DNA of 64,000 bases, from NCBI GenBank assembly GCA_014904845.1, contig MU119357.1, positions 62,001-126,000 of the forward strand. Direction: 5' to 3'. This stretch comes from Acephala macrosclerotiorum. Lineage: Eukaryota; Ascomycota; Leotiomycetes; Helotiales; Mollisiaceae. The stretch's first letter is position 1, and each line of letters opens with the position of its first letter. Below are positions 1 through 11,081 of this stretch, piece by piece. Below the pieces are notes generated by a model. The model saw nothing but the letters and a program-made list of their open reading frames with translations, made no database searches and was not told the origin of the DNA. Position numbers and translations under genes: made by a program.

Positions 1-612
1 GTATGAGTAAAGAGTAGGCGAGCACGGTGTTGTGCAGACGAGAGGCTGGGAATTATGCGAACGACGACTCTAGATATCAAGGAGGAGATTAGGATATTGG
101 ATATTCTCCATTATGATACCCGCTCGCACGACATTCATGTGTAACAACTCGCACAAAAGAGGCTCGCGTCATCCAGAATCCGTGCATAGTAATAACGTAT
201 CACGTCCCTTGCGAGTTTTCTTTGTTCAATTCGCTCGTGATTTGAATTGATTCCTTTGTCTAAGTTGAAAGGCCTCGAGTTTCCGAAACATTCCCAAACA
301 CCGTGTATGAAACCTCAAGATCACCGGCAGAAGATGGAACATTGAAGATTGGAAAGCTCCTCATTTACTTAACAGCGCTTTTTGTGTCACGCAGCACACG
401 ACACTTCTGCCCCTTTCTAAGCGAATTGCACGAGGAAGCTCTTGACCGATTTCGAAACCCATGGAGCACTCAAGAAACAAAGTAACTTCGACCCCAACAT
501 TGCAAACGGACCGAGATTCCAATCCAACGTCATCCTATAGCTATTTGAGCACAAACACATCAGAACACTCGATCAAATACACCGTAATATCAGGCTAGGA
601 TTTAACGACAAG
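1..612. other. Left edge, no gene seen
   Basis: I see no convincing coding region here. The one forward frame of 60 codons (303-485) has no recognisable domain and no splice continuation. The right part probably serves as 5' flank and leader of the small spliced gene starting at 613. Confidence 0.5.
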
Positions 613-906
613 ATGTCCAACCCGCAATCCCAGACCTTTACCTCCTCACATCCTTCAGAGGAGACCAGAAATCCAGATCCATCATACTCATGGACTCAAC
701 TCTACGGCGTGCAGACATGGGACTTGTAAGTGCCCTCTTTTGCCCTATCCTTTAAATCTCCTCCAGATGACTGAGTGATGACCAGCTCAAATATCCAGGA
801 AGGACCAGCAGCGGCGGGAGGAACGATGAAGTTAGTTTTTCGTAAGGCGTCGCATAGCACGGAGAAGATGGAGACAAGCAAGAAGGAGGAAGAGGTGGAG
901 AAATGA
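613..906 (+). CDS. Small spliced hypothetical protein (77 aa)
   Basis: Proposed exons are 613-725 and 786-906, giving 77 residues. The first exon would stop four bases after a textbook GTAAGT donor. Splicing to the CAG at 783-785 keeps the frame open, and an ACTGA branch-like element lies just upstream of the acceptor. The product has a Ser/Pro-rich start, a central aromatic stretch (SYSWTQLYGVQTWDF), a Gly/Ala turn and a charged Lys/Glu tail. There is no signal peptide or membrane segment. I do not recognise a domain. The tidy intron and biased composition suggest a real short protein, but a non-coding transcript is possible. It converges on the VTA1 gene. Confidence 0.4.
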
Positions 907-1123
907 TGCGTAACCGGGGGTATAAAAGGGTGGTAGCGTGGCTCAAGGTCACCCGACGCTTCCCCTTGCAAAGGAAGCCGAGATATGATGAAGGAATGAG
1001 GATGCGAAGACCACGACCAGAACAAGGACTCTGCGAAATGCTGGAATGCCTTGTTATATTGCTAGACATTATGTACTGCTGGGCAGGGTATTCACAAATG
1101 ACATACATACTGTACATATCTCG

Positions 1124-2626
1124 TTATGATGCCCCTAGCGTCTTCAACGCTTCCCTTAATTCCTTGACCGCGGTCTCTGCATCCTCAAAGTTCAAGGCTG
1201 ATATCGCCCAACGAGCGTGCTTTTGAGCTTTCGCAATCGCCATATCATCTGTGATCAGCTGGTGTTTCTGAACAGGCGCTGGTGGGGGTGCTGGAGCTGC
1301 GGCGGGATGAGGATGGCGTTGCTGGAAGGTTTGGTATTGTTGTGGTGGAGGTTGATGTTGCTGGGGTGGAGGCTGGTACTGCTGCTGCGTAGAAGGAGGT
1401 TGGTACTGGTGCTGGGGAGGCTGGTATGGTGGTTGTTGGACGGGAGGTGTGTATGGAGCTTGAGGTGGGGGTATACGCGGCTGTTGAGCAGAAGGTGATC
1501 GTCGATAGAACTCCTGAGGTAGCAAGACAGGTGGATCTGAGATCGAAGGAGGCGGGAAAGACTCGAAGTCTGGAGATGTTTTAGCGCCCGGATACCCAGT
1601 GGGCTGCTGTGGGAGGTCCAAGGCACCAGGTACAGTTGGTAGACCTGATGGTGCGGTTGGTAATGTCGGTTCCTGATTCTGTGATGTGAAGGTAGGGACT
1701 TCTGGGAAATATCCTCCTCCAACTGATCCATTTCGTTCATTTGGTGGTGAGGGATCTAACGGGGACACATTATCGTCCTTGGCGGCCGTGTATGGGAATC
1801 CATCTCGTGGATATGGTTCGAAGGTCCTCGGAGACCCTTGAGCAGAAACTTGTGCAGATGGATGTAGCGACTGGTCAATCGAAGACTGTCTCGCAGTTCG
1901 AGCTTCCACTTTGTCTTGCTCGTCTGGTACCTCCTCCACATATGCAGGCTGTGGTTTCACAGGTCCCCCAAGCTGCTGAACTTCAGGATCATTGGGATCA
2001 AGCTCAGGCAGAGCCTCTTCTTGCACCGGTTCTGGCTTTGGGTTCGACTCGTTGGGGTCCTTTCCTTCCTTGATCGCCCTCACTATCCTCACAGCATTCC
2101 ATTTCGCATACTTGATCTTCGCCTGCGTATCTGCATCTGGTGTTCCCCATATATTGGCAAGCTCGAGGAAGGTGGCGGCTGCTTGGAAGGTATCTGCTGT
2201 CTGTTTCGAGACAACATTGGCCTTGACAGCCCTGTCTGCTCGAAAGAAGGTCTCTAGAGCGAAATGTTCCACGTATGCCTGCCCAGCTGTATCATCCACA
2301 ATCGCATCATTCGTAGCGTTTTCCTTCTTGATCTGGGTAGTCTCAGCATGTCTCAAACAGCCTCGAGGATTTGCATACCTGCTCTAGCTTGTCCATCAGT
2401 GGCATGGTATATTCAAGGGTCTCTGGGTCGCCTTCATGTAGCTTTTTCGAGATGATCTGATTGACGGTCCAGTATTCGCCTGCAAGATCAGCTTCTGTAT
2501 CATCTGCGAAACGTGCGACTCACACCAGTATGCTATCACAGGCTTCACTGCCTCGAGCTGGTGAGCTCTGACAATGAATCGTGTGAGGTCTGCTGCCTTC
2601 AACTTGGCTGGGATATTTGCTGCCAT
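1124..2626 (-). CDS. VTA1: Vacuolar sorting protein Vta1 (LIP5 homolog)
   Basis: Vta1 activates the AAA-ATPase Vps4, which recycles ESCRT-III at endosomes during multivesicular-body sorting. Exons on the minus strand are 2626-2524, 2479-2379 and 2332-1124, giving 470 residues. The N-terminal domain (about 1-135) contains the family pattern AYWCEYW, HEGDPETLEYTMPLMDKLEQ and later LELANIWG. A long disordered Pro/Gln-rich linker (about 140-400, with PPQ/YQPP runs) follows. The short C-terminal helical Vta1 domain (about 420-470, AIAKAQKHARWAISAL) binds Vps4. Both introns are 45-46 bases with GTGAGT and GTATGC donors. Family length and domain order are normal. The start was chosen because MAANIPAKLK is the conserved N-terminus. 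Confidence 0.93.
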
Positions 2627-3072
2627 GGTTGCAGTCGCAGTATTCGCATAAACAAAGAGCTGCAGAGGAAGTTCTTGAAGATATAATGTTGCTGTTGCCT
2701 ATGACGCGCAATGCGCGGGGTGTTTTGAATCAAGCTGGAGATTGAGGCTCGAAGTGAAGAGTGGGCCTAGCCAAATAGCCAGAAACGGACATTATTGGAA
2801 ATAGCTGCATTAGGCTTAGATTGCATCGATACCCCTCTTTCATCAAGCTACCCCTGTCACTTTAGCTTTTACCCCGGATCCTGACAAACACGCGACGGTG
2901 GCCTCTTCTTCCAGCGAACATCAGGACAGTTTGTCAATATCCAGAGACATACAAACGCCAGAGTAAATTCGGGTCATTCCTGCTATCCACTGCATTCCTG
3001 TCGCTTCATGAATTGATTCCTTCACTCAGCTGCTACAGCTTCAACAGTAGAAACATCTCCAATACCGTCAAA
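2627..3072. promoter_or_regulatory. Divergent promoter region VTA1 / disulfide isomerase
   Basis: The 446 bases between the two divergent start codons must hold both promoters. Pyrimidine-rich stretches occur before the disulfide-isomerase ATG. I could not pick out a convincing unfolded-protein-response element by eye. Confidence 0.5.
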
Positions 3073-4646
3073 ATGGTTTACACCACCGCTCTCGTCGCAG
3101 CTCTTCTGGCAGCTCTGCCTGTAAATGCCGGTCTCTATCCCAAGAACTCCAAGGTCGTTCAGGTCGATGGCAAGAGTTATGATCGTTTGATTGCCCAGTC
3201 CAACTACACCTCTGTAGGTATTTCTCTACTTGTTTTTAGGTAGTACTGACCCCGCAGATCGTCGAGTTCTACGCTCCATGGTGTGGACACTGCAAGAACC
3301 TCCAGCCAGCATATGAGAAGGCTGCCGTTAGTCTTCAAGGCCTCGCCAAGGTAGCAGCAGTCGATTGCGACGAAGAATCGAACAAGGCGTTTTGTGGCCA
3401 GATGGGCGTACAAGGATTCCCGACTTTGAAAATCGTCAAGCCTGGCAAGACACCCGGAAAGCCCATCGTCGAAGACTACCAAGGCGCACGAACTGCGAAG
3501 GGAATTGTGGATGCTGTCATCGACAAGATCCCGAACCATGTCAAGAGGGTGGAGGACAAGAACTTAGAGGCTTGGTTGGAGGAGTCAAACGAGACTGCGA
3601 AGGTTATCCTGTTCACGGACAAGGGCAAGACGAGTGCTTTGTTGAAGAGCATTGCAATCGACTTCAAGGGGAGCATCAATGTGGCACAAATTAGGAATAC
3701 CGAGAAGGAAAAGGCTTCATTGGAGCTCTTCGGCATCAGCAAGTTCCCCACACTTCTCTTGCTCCCAGGAGGCAAGGAGGCTGAAGGAATTGTCTATGAG
3801 GGCGAGATGAAGAAGGAGCCGATGGTTGAATTCTTGTCACAAGCTGCGGCACCAAATCCAGACCCAGCACCTGCCAAGGTCAAACTTCCCAAGTCAAAGT
3901 CGAAGGATGCGAAGAAGACCAAGGCCAAGGAGTCATTCGAGTCGCCCTCGAAGCCACACGAATCAGAGGAGGGCAAGACAGACAAGGCCACTGCTACGGA
4001 AGAGACACTGGTCGAGGAGGGTACTGAATCACCAGAGGCCGAGACTGAGAAGCCTGTTGATCTTCCAGTTCCAGCTCCTCCAATCGCTATCTTAGAGGCG
4101 GAGACCGAGCTCCAGGCCGAATGCCTTGGTTCCCGAACTGGTACTTGTATCCTGGCCCTCCTTCCAGCATCACTAGACGAGGTCGCTGCTACTGCGGTTG
4201 GATCGCTCTCCGAGATTGCTCACCGACACAAGCAACATCAACGAAAGCTCTTCCCTTTCTACGTCTTGCCAGAGAAGAACGCTGGGTACAAGCAGATCAA
4301 GGATGCATTGGCATTGACTGATATGGCAATTATTGCTGTCAATGGCCGACGAGGATGGTGGAGAGCTATCCCACTCACCGGCGACAAGATCTCAGACAAG
4401 GATGTCACCGAGGAGGCCATTGAGAACTGGGTTGACAGTATCCGACTGGGAGAGGGTGCTAAGCAGAAGTTGCCAGAAGGTCTCATCCCTGAGGAACCTG
4501 AAGAGACTGCCACCGAAGAAGCACCAGAGGCCACAGAGACAGTGACAGAACAAGCTCCGGAGACGACAGAGACTGTTCATGTGGAAGAGGTCAAAGTAGA
4601 AGAGAAGACCGAGCAGAAGCCTATTGATGATCACGATGAACTTTGA
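3073..4646 (+). CDS. ER protein disulfide isomerase, Mpd1/P5-like
   Basis: This thiol oxidoreductase forms and reshuffles disulfides in the ER lumen. Exons are 3073-3213 and 3258-4646 (44-base intron with GTAGGT donor), giving 509 residues. Residues 1-20 are a signal peptide ([19 protein letters not shown]). The first thioredoxin domain (about 25-140) carries the active site [10 protein letters not shown] and the cis-proline loop GFPTL. A second thioredoxin-like fold without CxxC follows (about 150-270). Then comes a Lys/Glu-rich linker, a third region without an active site, and an acidic tail ending HDEL, the ER-retrieval signal. An in-frame ATG at 3013 was rejected because it would bury the signal peptide. 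Single-CGHC forms with a charged linker are usual in filamentous fungi. Confidence 0.93.
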
Positions 4647-4866
4647 GTGACAAGAAAGTGCAGTTATTGCTGGGTGGTTCTTGGATGTACATTAGCGGCC
4701 ATATCTTGTGAATGCATCGAAGCTTTTGCCTTCTACCTATGCTCCATGTTTTATTTTCGTGACGCCGTAAACTCCAGGGTATCGTGCTCCCTTATTCATG
4801 CAAATGCCTCTCTGACCACACTGCTATGCTTCTGCATCCATACAAATCTCTCCCTCCCTGATCACC

Positions 4867-5730
4867 CTACAGCTGACTTCCCTCTAAAATCTTCCTCCCC
4901 CTCTCCTTCACCACCTGATCCAAAATCTCCCTAACCTGCTTACAACCATCTACCCCAACCGCTAACATCCCTTCCAACCTACCAACCTGAACCCTCGTCT
5001 CCATTACTAACACACTAACACTATCACTCGCACCTAGAGTCGCCACCGTCAAAAAAGGCAACTCCTGCTCCTCCTGATTATTCAAATCCAGCAACGGATC
5101 TGCCTGTTCGTCATTACTCCCATAAGAAGAGGTAGAGCCGGCGGTACAGGCACAGATGTAGTCTCGCATGGGTATTCCGGCGTCGATTAGGGCGAGGGTG
5201 CAGGCGTTTATGCAGGCTGCGAGTAAGGCACCGTCTTGGGAGAGGATGTGGAGGGAGAGAGTGATCGTGCTGTGGGGGTAGAGGTTTGTGAAGAGGGTGT
5301 GGGTGAAGGCTTCTTGGATGGTGTTTTGCATTTCTGATACTCTCCTGTTTGTACTGTTAGGTCCAATTCAATCCAATCCTATTCTCTCCATTCTCAACCT
5401 CAATCGCATTGACAGACAGGAATGGTAGACTCACTTATCGCCCCTCCCCTTCCTCCCCTTCCTATCCACCCCACTAAACCCCGCGATACTTATACCAACA
5501 ACAACATCTGCCCCCTCACCATTCCCACCAGAGCCCTGCTGTCTCGCGCCTTTATTCTCAGCTGGTCCCGTCACCGTACAGATCACCTTCGTGTTTCCCA
5601 TCTCGAGGTATGAGGAGCCATCTGCGGCGGCTTGGGTTCGCATTTGTGCGTTGAGGCGTCGGAGCTCGTTCCATCGTCTACCGTCGAGGCGGAGGAGTGC
5701 AAGGGAATAGGTCGATGTGTCGAGTGGCAT
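4867..5730 (-). CDS. SKI6: Exosome subunit Ski6/Rrp41 (RNase PH fold)
   Basis: This is a ring subunit of the RNA exosome, which processes and degrades RNA 3'-5' in nucleus and cytoplasm. Exons on the minus strand are 5730-5435 and 5344-4867 (90-base intron with GTGAGT donor), giving 257 residues against about 246 in yeast. The N-terminus RLDGRRWNELRRL and the segment GSSYLEMGNTKVI are hallmarks of Rrp41. The second exon has EAFTHTL, SQDGALLAACINACTLALIDAGIP and a C-terminal block ending in the family's helical tail. The exosome core in eukaryotes is catalytically inert, so the role is structural. The gene converges on the disulfide isomerase, with 220 bases between stop codons. Confidence 0.93.
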
Positions 5731-6307
5731 TTTGTTGTGATGTTGTGTGGTGGGAGAATAAGAGGTTGTGGTGGGGTTGTGAGGTGGAAATTTTGGGAGA
5801 CGCGAAGTTTCTGAGGTCGCGATTTTGACGAGGCTGAAGCTTCTAACCCTTCAACATCAACAACGTCTGCAGGACAACTGACTTGAAAGTCCAAGTCCGC
5901 AGATTAAATCTTTCGCTTGCCCTTCATCTCTTTAGTACCTTATAGTCCAATTGATCAGAATCTTTTTGGGCATTTGACTCATTGTCATCGCGAGGTATAT
6001 TTGCTCTACGAACATACTATCTCCTGCACATCGCGTTCAGCTCTGGCAGATGCCAAGGTCATTGAATGTTATCCTGCAGAACTTCTCCTTGTCTTAATTT
6101 ATTATTCAAGTTGTTGTATGTAGATTCTAGACGATCAATAGCCTCCTTCACCAGGTGGCAAAGCCAAGGAGGACAAAGATTGGAGCGAAACCATGTGTAA
6201 TTTTATAGCTCCACCAGTTCTTCGAGTGTCATTGCCTCGCCTCTAAATGCCTTGAGCTCGGAATGTGCATGGGAGCTGCAATGCAGAGATCATCTCACAG
6301 CCATTGT
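5731..6307. other. Intergenic, no gene seen
   Basis: This contains the upstream flank of SKI6 and the downstream flank of the Hsp70-like relic. Short open frames here have no recognisable content. Confidence 0.5.
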
Positions 6308-8420
6308 TCAAGTCATCGTTTGTTCTTCGAGACCCTCGTATCCGACCGTCGATTTCACACTCCCTCGCTCAATTCCTTTATATTTTGCCGCCCAACAGAG
6401 TTGCCCACTTGCGACGCGCAGCTCTATAACATGGCTCAAGTGTCTGTATTCATTGCCTTGGGGATTTTTACAGATCGGCAGGTTATCGAAAATTGTTTCT
6501 GAAAAGGATGTCTTGAGCACGCAAAGACGTTTCACATCTACGTTGCCAAATTAGTTCAATTGCTGAGTGGAAGAAGGTGGGCAAAGAGGAAATTGTAACT
6601 CACTAGGCTCTAATCGAGGCTCTGCTTTGATGGCGTCTGGGTAGTAGATATACACTTCCCGATCATTCAGGTCTTCCGGAGTTTTAGGTGTGCAAAAGAA
6701 GTTGTGCTTAATCGGCTCCGACTTGAGGATATTTTCACCCTGCGTGATTCATCAACTCTACCATGGTCTTGGACGTGGGAGTGGGAGTAATGCTCGTCTC
6801 AAGAACCAGTCCACCTGCTGGACAACCTCCCAAATACCTCGTGTCGAGTTGAACGCCTTGTCTTTGAGGTGTTTCTTTTCGTCGAAATCCTGGGAGCATA
6901 GCACACCATAATTGTACTTCGAAATGTGATTGACGACAAGCTGACGCCCAAGTCCTTTCATGACAGCACCACGACAGATTGCCGTCCATCTGAAGTATGT
7001 GTTTAGTATGTCAGGTCTCAAAAGTAATTATAAACTCACGCTTTAGTTGGTTGTTGAATTTCAATGCTGGCGAAACTTCTGCCTAATTCCTGCTTTGAGT
7101 ATACGCTCTCACCAAAACCGCCTATAAGAAGAATTGCCTACCCACATCAGGAATCGCAATGCGAGGTAGGAGGTAGAACGTACCAGCGGTTCGTGCCCTT
7201 TACGATCCGCCACAACTGCCACTTGCTCGCCCACGAGGTCTTTGATATTGTGACAAACTTCGCCGAATATAGCGTTTAGATGTCCGCCGTCACCATTAGT
7301 TTGAATCCCTTCAGACTTGTTGAAGCATACGTTTTCAGCACTAAAGTTCCCCTTGTAGCTGAAGACCCACGTGCAGAAGGCTGTCCGTGGTACCCTGGTA
7401 CATCAATATACCATTTGCGATGGTCTTCGCATCAATTCGAAAGCTTCGCTTGATTCCAAATTCCCAATCATCAAAACTTTCCTTCTCGCTCTGGTCGTAA
7501 GCCCTTGGTATGCTTCTGCAGAGATCATTGTTCTGACCTGCTTTTCAAAGGCGCAGTCGAGGAAAAAGCCCCGCACAGCCCACCTAGACGCCTAAGTTAA
7601 CGAAAGACCGAAACTCGTTCGCGGCAGGCGTATCTACCTGTTGGTTCGGCAGACATCGCCAGAGATAAAGGTTACAGTCGTTCAATTGTGTAGCTAATCA
7701 AGTCCTGAAGTAGGTCAGGGAACTATGCATTGATGTCATAAATCGCAGAGCAAAAAACATACCACTGTCCCCCCACCAGTGTCGCAGACCACGAAAGAAT
7801 CTCCCAACCTGTGTTTCTTGTTAGATCTGCCACTGACTGGTGTTACGCATCACATACCTTGAGCATCCGCTTTCTTTGATCCTCAATCTCATCAAAAGCG
7901 GCGAGAGCTGCTGCTTCAGGCTCTCCGATGAGCTCCAGGGTTGTTGTACCGCGCACCATCAAACCCGCCCTCCTCGCTACTTGTATCGCTGTGGCTGGTC
8001 CTCCGACAGCTATTGAAGGCCTTGACTCGAAAGTCTAAGCTTGAACTAGGAGACGTAGTGCTTGTATGATTCGAGTTTGTATCCCCAAGATGTAACGCGT
8101 CCCTTGTTGTCATACGTGACGATAGAGGGGACTTTGTGCATGTCTGAGCTCGACGGAAGATCATAATCCCAAGTGGAGATGACATTAATGTCTTTGGGCG
8201 ATGTTGAAAGTGCCCAAGCTACGCCGGAATATCTACTCAATTGATCAGTTCGCATCAGAAACATTTCTGGGGGAAATTTGAACAGATCAGGCCAATCTCA
8301 AGTTGTACCAAAGTCGATTCCAATAGAAATGAATGCGTCGTCTTCCTCCTCGCTATCCTGTATGCGCAACTTGTCCAGCAACGCAGCCTCGTCCACAACC
8401 TCTCCAGCAACCGCCGCCAT
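6308..8420 (-). pseudogene. Relic of Hsp70-like ATPase (HSPA12-type)
   Basis: The intact ancestor would be one of the expanded fungal Hsp70-like proteins with an actin-fold ATPase. Readable pieces in order: start MAAVAGEV at 8420; phosphate-1 loop SIGIDFGTT; YSGVAWALS; ATAIQVARRAGL; LIGEPEAAALAAF; phosphate-2 loop VVCDTGGGTVDLISYTIERL; WEFGIKRSFRIDA; ILLIGGFGES; a beta-domain tail ending near 6308. Lesions: the first donor is TT instead of GT (8301-8300), which places a TGA in frame; TAG replaces the Trp of a WFKL block (8048-8046); about 100 codons are missing near 8000; an extra base follows the acceptor near 7805; TAA at 7674-7672; a one-base shift near 7515; and a missing donor near 6800. 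Several other introns remain clean, so the copy died fairly recently. No intact product is possible. Confidence 0.85.
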
Positions 8421-8504
8421 TTTATTATAGATGCTTCTCACGGACAGAAAAGTGTAGAAGATAATGAGGATCGAGATGCCTGACAAATTCAGCGGGGCTC
8501 AACG

Positions 8505-9412
8505 ATGCCCCTCCCCAATTCTCCTACTCCGGATGCAGCCAAGGGCAGACAAAGAATGATGCTAATTCACGGGACAGGCACAGGCACCTGCCAGATGGTT
8601 GAAGCAAGGATTGATCTCACGAATGTAGCCATTGTTGATTGCCCTGGTTTCAATGATACCAATAGAAGCGACACCGAAGTTCTCGAAGAAATTGCCAAGG
8701 TACTCTCCTCCCAATACCTCATGTCAAACCAGCTCCATTTGAGGGGCATACTGTATTTTCGAGATATCACAAAAGGGAGGATGGAAGGGTCAAAAGTCTC
8801 GTTGGCAAGAAGGCCTTCCCGCACATAAATTTTGTTACGACTATGTGGGGTCGGCTAACAGACAAGGACTTGGAAGTAGCGTACGCAAGGGGGAGAGAGT
8901 TGAAGGATGAGTTCTGGAAGGAAATGATCCGGGACAGCTCTCGAGCACAGAAGTTTCAGGGATCAAGGTCTTGTGCGGAAGGAATCATCTCTCAGGTTAT
9001 TGGAAGCGACGACCCAATCGTCCTTCAGTTACAACATGGGCTGATTGATAAGGAGCTGGAACTTGCTGCGACAGAGGCTGGGGCAATTTTGGTACCAGAA
9101 GTTGAAGAACGGCTAGATCGTAGCACGAGTAGGATTCAGAGATCCCAGGCACGTCTGGCAGAAGAGACAAATGGCACAAGGCAGAACGCCGTTCTACTTG
9201 ATATCAAGAAAGCCAAAAACGAGCGAGGCCAAATCAAGTCAGACAAAAAGAAATTGAAAGAGAAGGTAGGATCGGAAATGAAAAAGAAGCTCAATAAGGA
9301 GGGAACCTGGCAGGACAATCTGAGGACTATCTGCTCTGTGTTACAAATAAGTTTGACTATTCTTGCAGATGTAATCCTGCCAGTAGCGGGGGCATCATGC
9401 TCGATGATGTAA
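8505..9412 (+). pseudogene. Truncated, frameshifted AIG1/septin-like GTPase relic
   Basis: The surviving part resembles fungal P-loop GTPases of the AIG1/septin-like group. The G3 motif region reads VAIVDCPGFNDTNRSD, followed by GILYFRDITKGRMEGS. After a frame change near 8793 the text continues in another frame as AFPHINFVTTMW, LKDEFWKEM and a long charged coiled-coil (about 9060-9300), then a hydrophobic C-terminal segment ending at 9412. No G1 P-loop (GxxGxGKS/T) can be found upstream in any frame, so the 5' end is missing. Both the truncation and the frameshift argue against function. The second piece (8843-9412, 189 codons) is open and could still be annotated as a gene by software. It lies head to head with the Hsp70-like relic. 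Confidence 0.7.
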
Positions 9413-9415
9413 AAC

Positions 9416-10172
9416 TGCACACTGCGGTCCGACAATCATTAGGATAATCAGACTTCTTCAAGCACAAAAATGAGACGATACACCCTTCCACAAATCGGTT
9501 CAATCAGTGCCTCCATGCGTTCGACTGCAATAGGCTACCGAAGCTGGGCGTAGCGCCTCCAAAGCCTCAAGCGACAGGCCCGCGCGCAGTCCAGCACACA
9601 CTTGCATGCCCAGATAAGGAGTAATTGACGTCCTAAATGTTTCAATCAAGCTCGCCAGCAGGACTCATACTTAAATCGCATTGCGCAGTGCTTTTCCTCG
9701 TTACTCTTCCTGGAGTTAGCAGCTTCACCCCACCTTTTCTCTTTCTAGACAGAACAAAGTTTTAAGCTACGACTAGAAGCACTTTCTAAGCAGCCATTCA
9801 GTGAAAGGTTTTATTTCAAATGCATTTGGAACGTCAGATGTAACGCTCAGGAACACAGGCAACGGCACGAGAGCTGCTGTACAGTTTTGTATTCCTTCCC
9901 AATCATTTCTCACAACGTCGCCTCCCATTGTACCTCGATCAGCCAGTGCCTGAGAGCCAATTATGCTTAACTCGTTCTCCCAATTCAGTTGAACAAAGCT
10001 GAATCTTTACGATGCACTCTTTGTCATTGGTCTGCCCCTTTTCATCTAATATTCGGCTCATTGAACCTATGTTCAGCGCAAGAGTAAGCAAGAATGAAGG
10101 TCACATCCGCTATTTTTCTTGATTGTTTGACATGCACTTCTGGTCGAGAGTTGCATTAGTAGTCTTTTCGTA
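9416..10172. other. Intergenic, no gene seen
   Basis: No open frame with recognisable content. It separates the relic pair from the membrane-anchored protein and should hold the latter's promoter. Confidence 0.5.
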
Positions 10173-11081
10173 ATGGACCAGCATGCGACCGATACGCACA
10201 AGTGCACTGTACCATTAAATCAACCTGGACTGGAAGTTAGAAATGAGCGCTTTGTTGCACCAGATCCGGTTTGGCTAGACGCCTCGAAGGCTGTTTGGGG
10301 AATACATAACATTGAGAAGACGCCCCCACCGACGCATCAGTCAACGTCCCCGTACAGTGAGCAGAAGATCTTTGGCTTGTCGGTAGGTACTTTCTGGGGC
10401 ATCGTTGTTCTTTTGGCATTGCTCGTCGGTGGAGGTGTGGGAGGAGGCGTTGGCGCAGGTCTGGCATCGCAGAAGAAGAGCACATGGTGAGAATCTACAA
10501 TCCTCCCATCGAGCCTTGCTGAACGGCACAGCACCAATCTCTCAGGGAGCTCAGCAACCAGCGCGAGCAACAGCACTGTAACAACGACAGTGACGGTCTC
10601 GGTCAGCGCAACGAAACCTGAGTCCAGCGCTGGAACAACCACCACATCCCCTGCATCCTCAGTCTCCCCAGTTCCCTCCTCCCACTGCGAAGACCAGCCC
10701 TCAACCTTCAACGGCAGCTATCTCCTCCCCCTCGACGCTTCCGGGCTCTCCATCCCGTACGCCACCTCAAAATCCCAAACCTTCCAAGTCGTCTGCAATA
10801 CCAACTGGCCTGGCGGAGCAGCATACAATAACCCAGGTGTGCACGATATCATGAAGATGTACCAACCAGATCTCATGAATTGTGTAGCCGCTTGTGCAGA
10901 GTATAATGCGGGATGGTCGGATAGTGTTGCGAGCGGGATTGGATTGGCAGGTGGGTATTGTTTGGCAGTCAGTTTGGTGATGAAGGAGGGCGAGTTTTGT
11001 TACTTAAAAAATGGGACGGGGAGGAATGATACGGGGACGAGTGGGGAGGGGGTGAGGATTGATAGCGCGGTTTTGATATGA
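10173..11081 (+). CDS. Single-pass membrane protein with Cys-rich ectodomain
   Basis: Exons are 10173-10486 and 10532-11081 (45-base intron with GTGAGA donor), giving 287 residues. The first 68 residues are polar and lack a signal peptide. A membrane segment at about 70-95 (TFWGIVVLLALLVGGG followed by a Gly-rich GVGGGVGAGL run) is followed by a basic KK and a Ser/Thr-rich linker (about 105-150) likely to be O-glycosylated. The C-terminal domain (about 155-287) has paired cysteines in the order CNTNW, LMNCVAACAEY, GGYCLAVSL and EFCYLKN. This spacing recalls PAN/apple-like domains of fungal surface proteins. Topology is probably type II with the Cys-rich part outside. Function is unknown. No sign of decay although relics lie upstream. 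Confidence 0.75.

Noticed and set aside
3013..3072. Upstream in-frame ATG for the disulfide isomerase
   Set aside because: It would put 20 polar residues before a clear signal peptide; 3073 is the better start.
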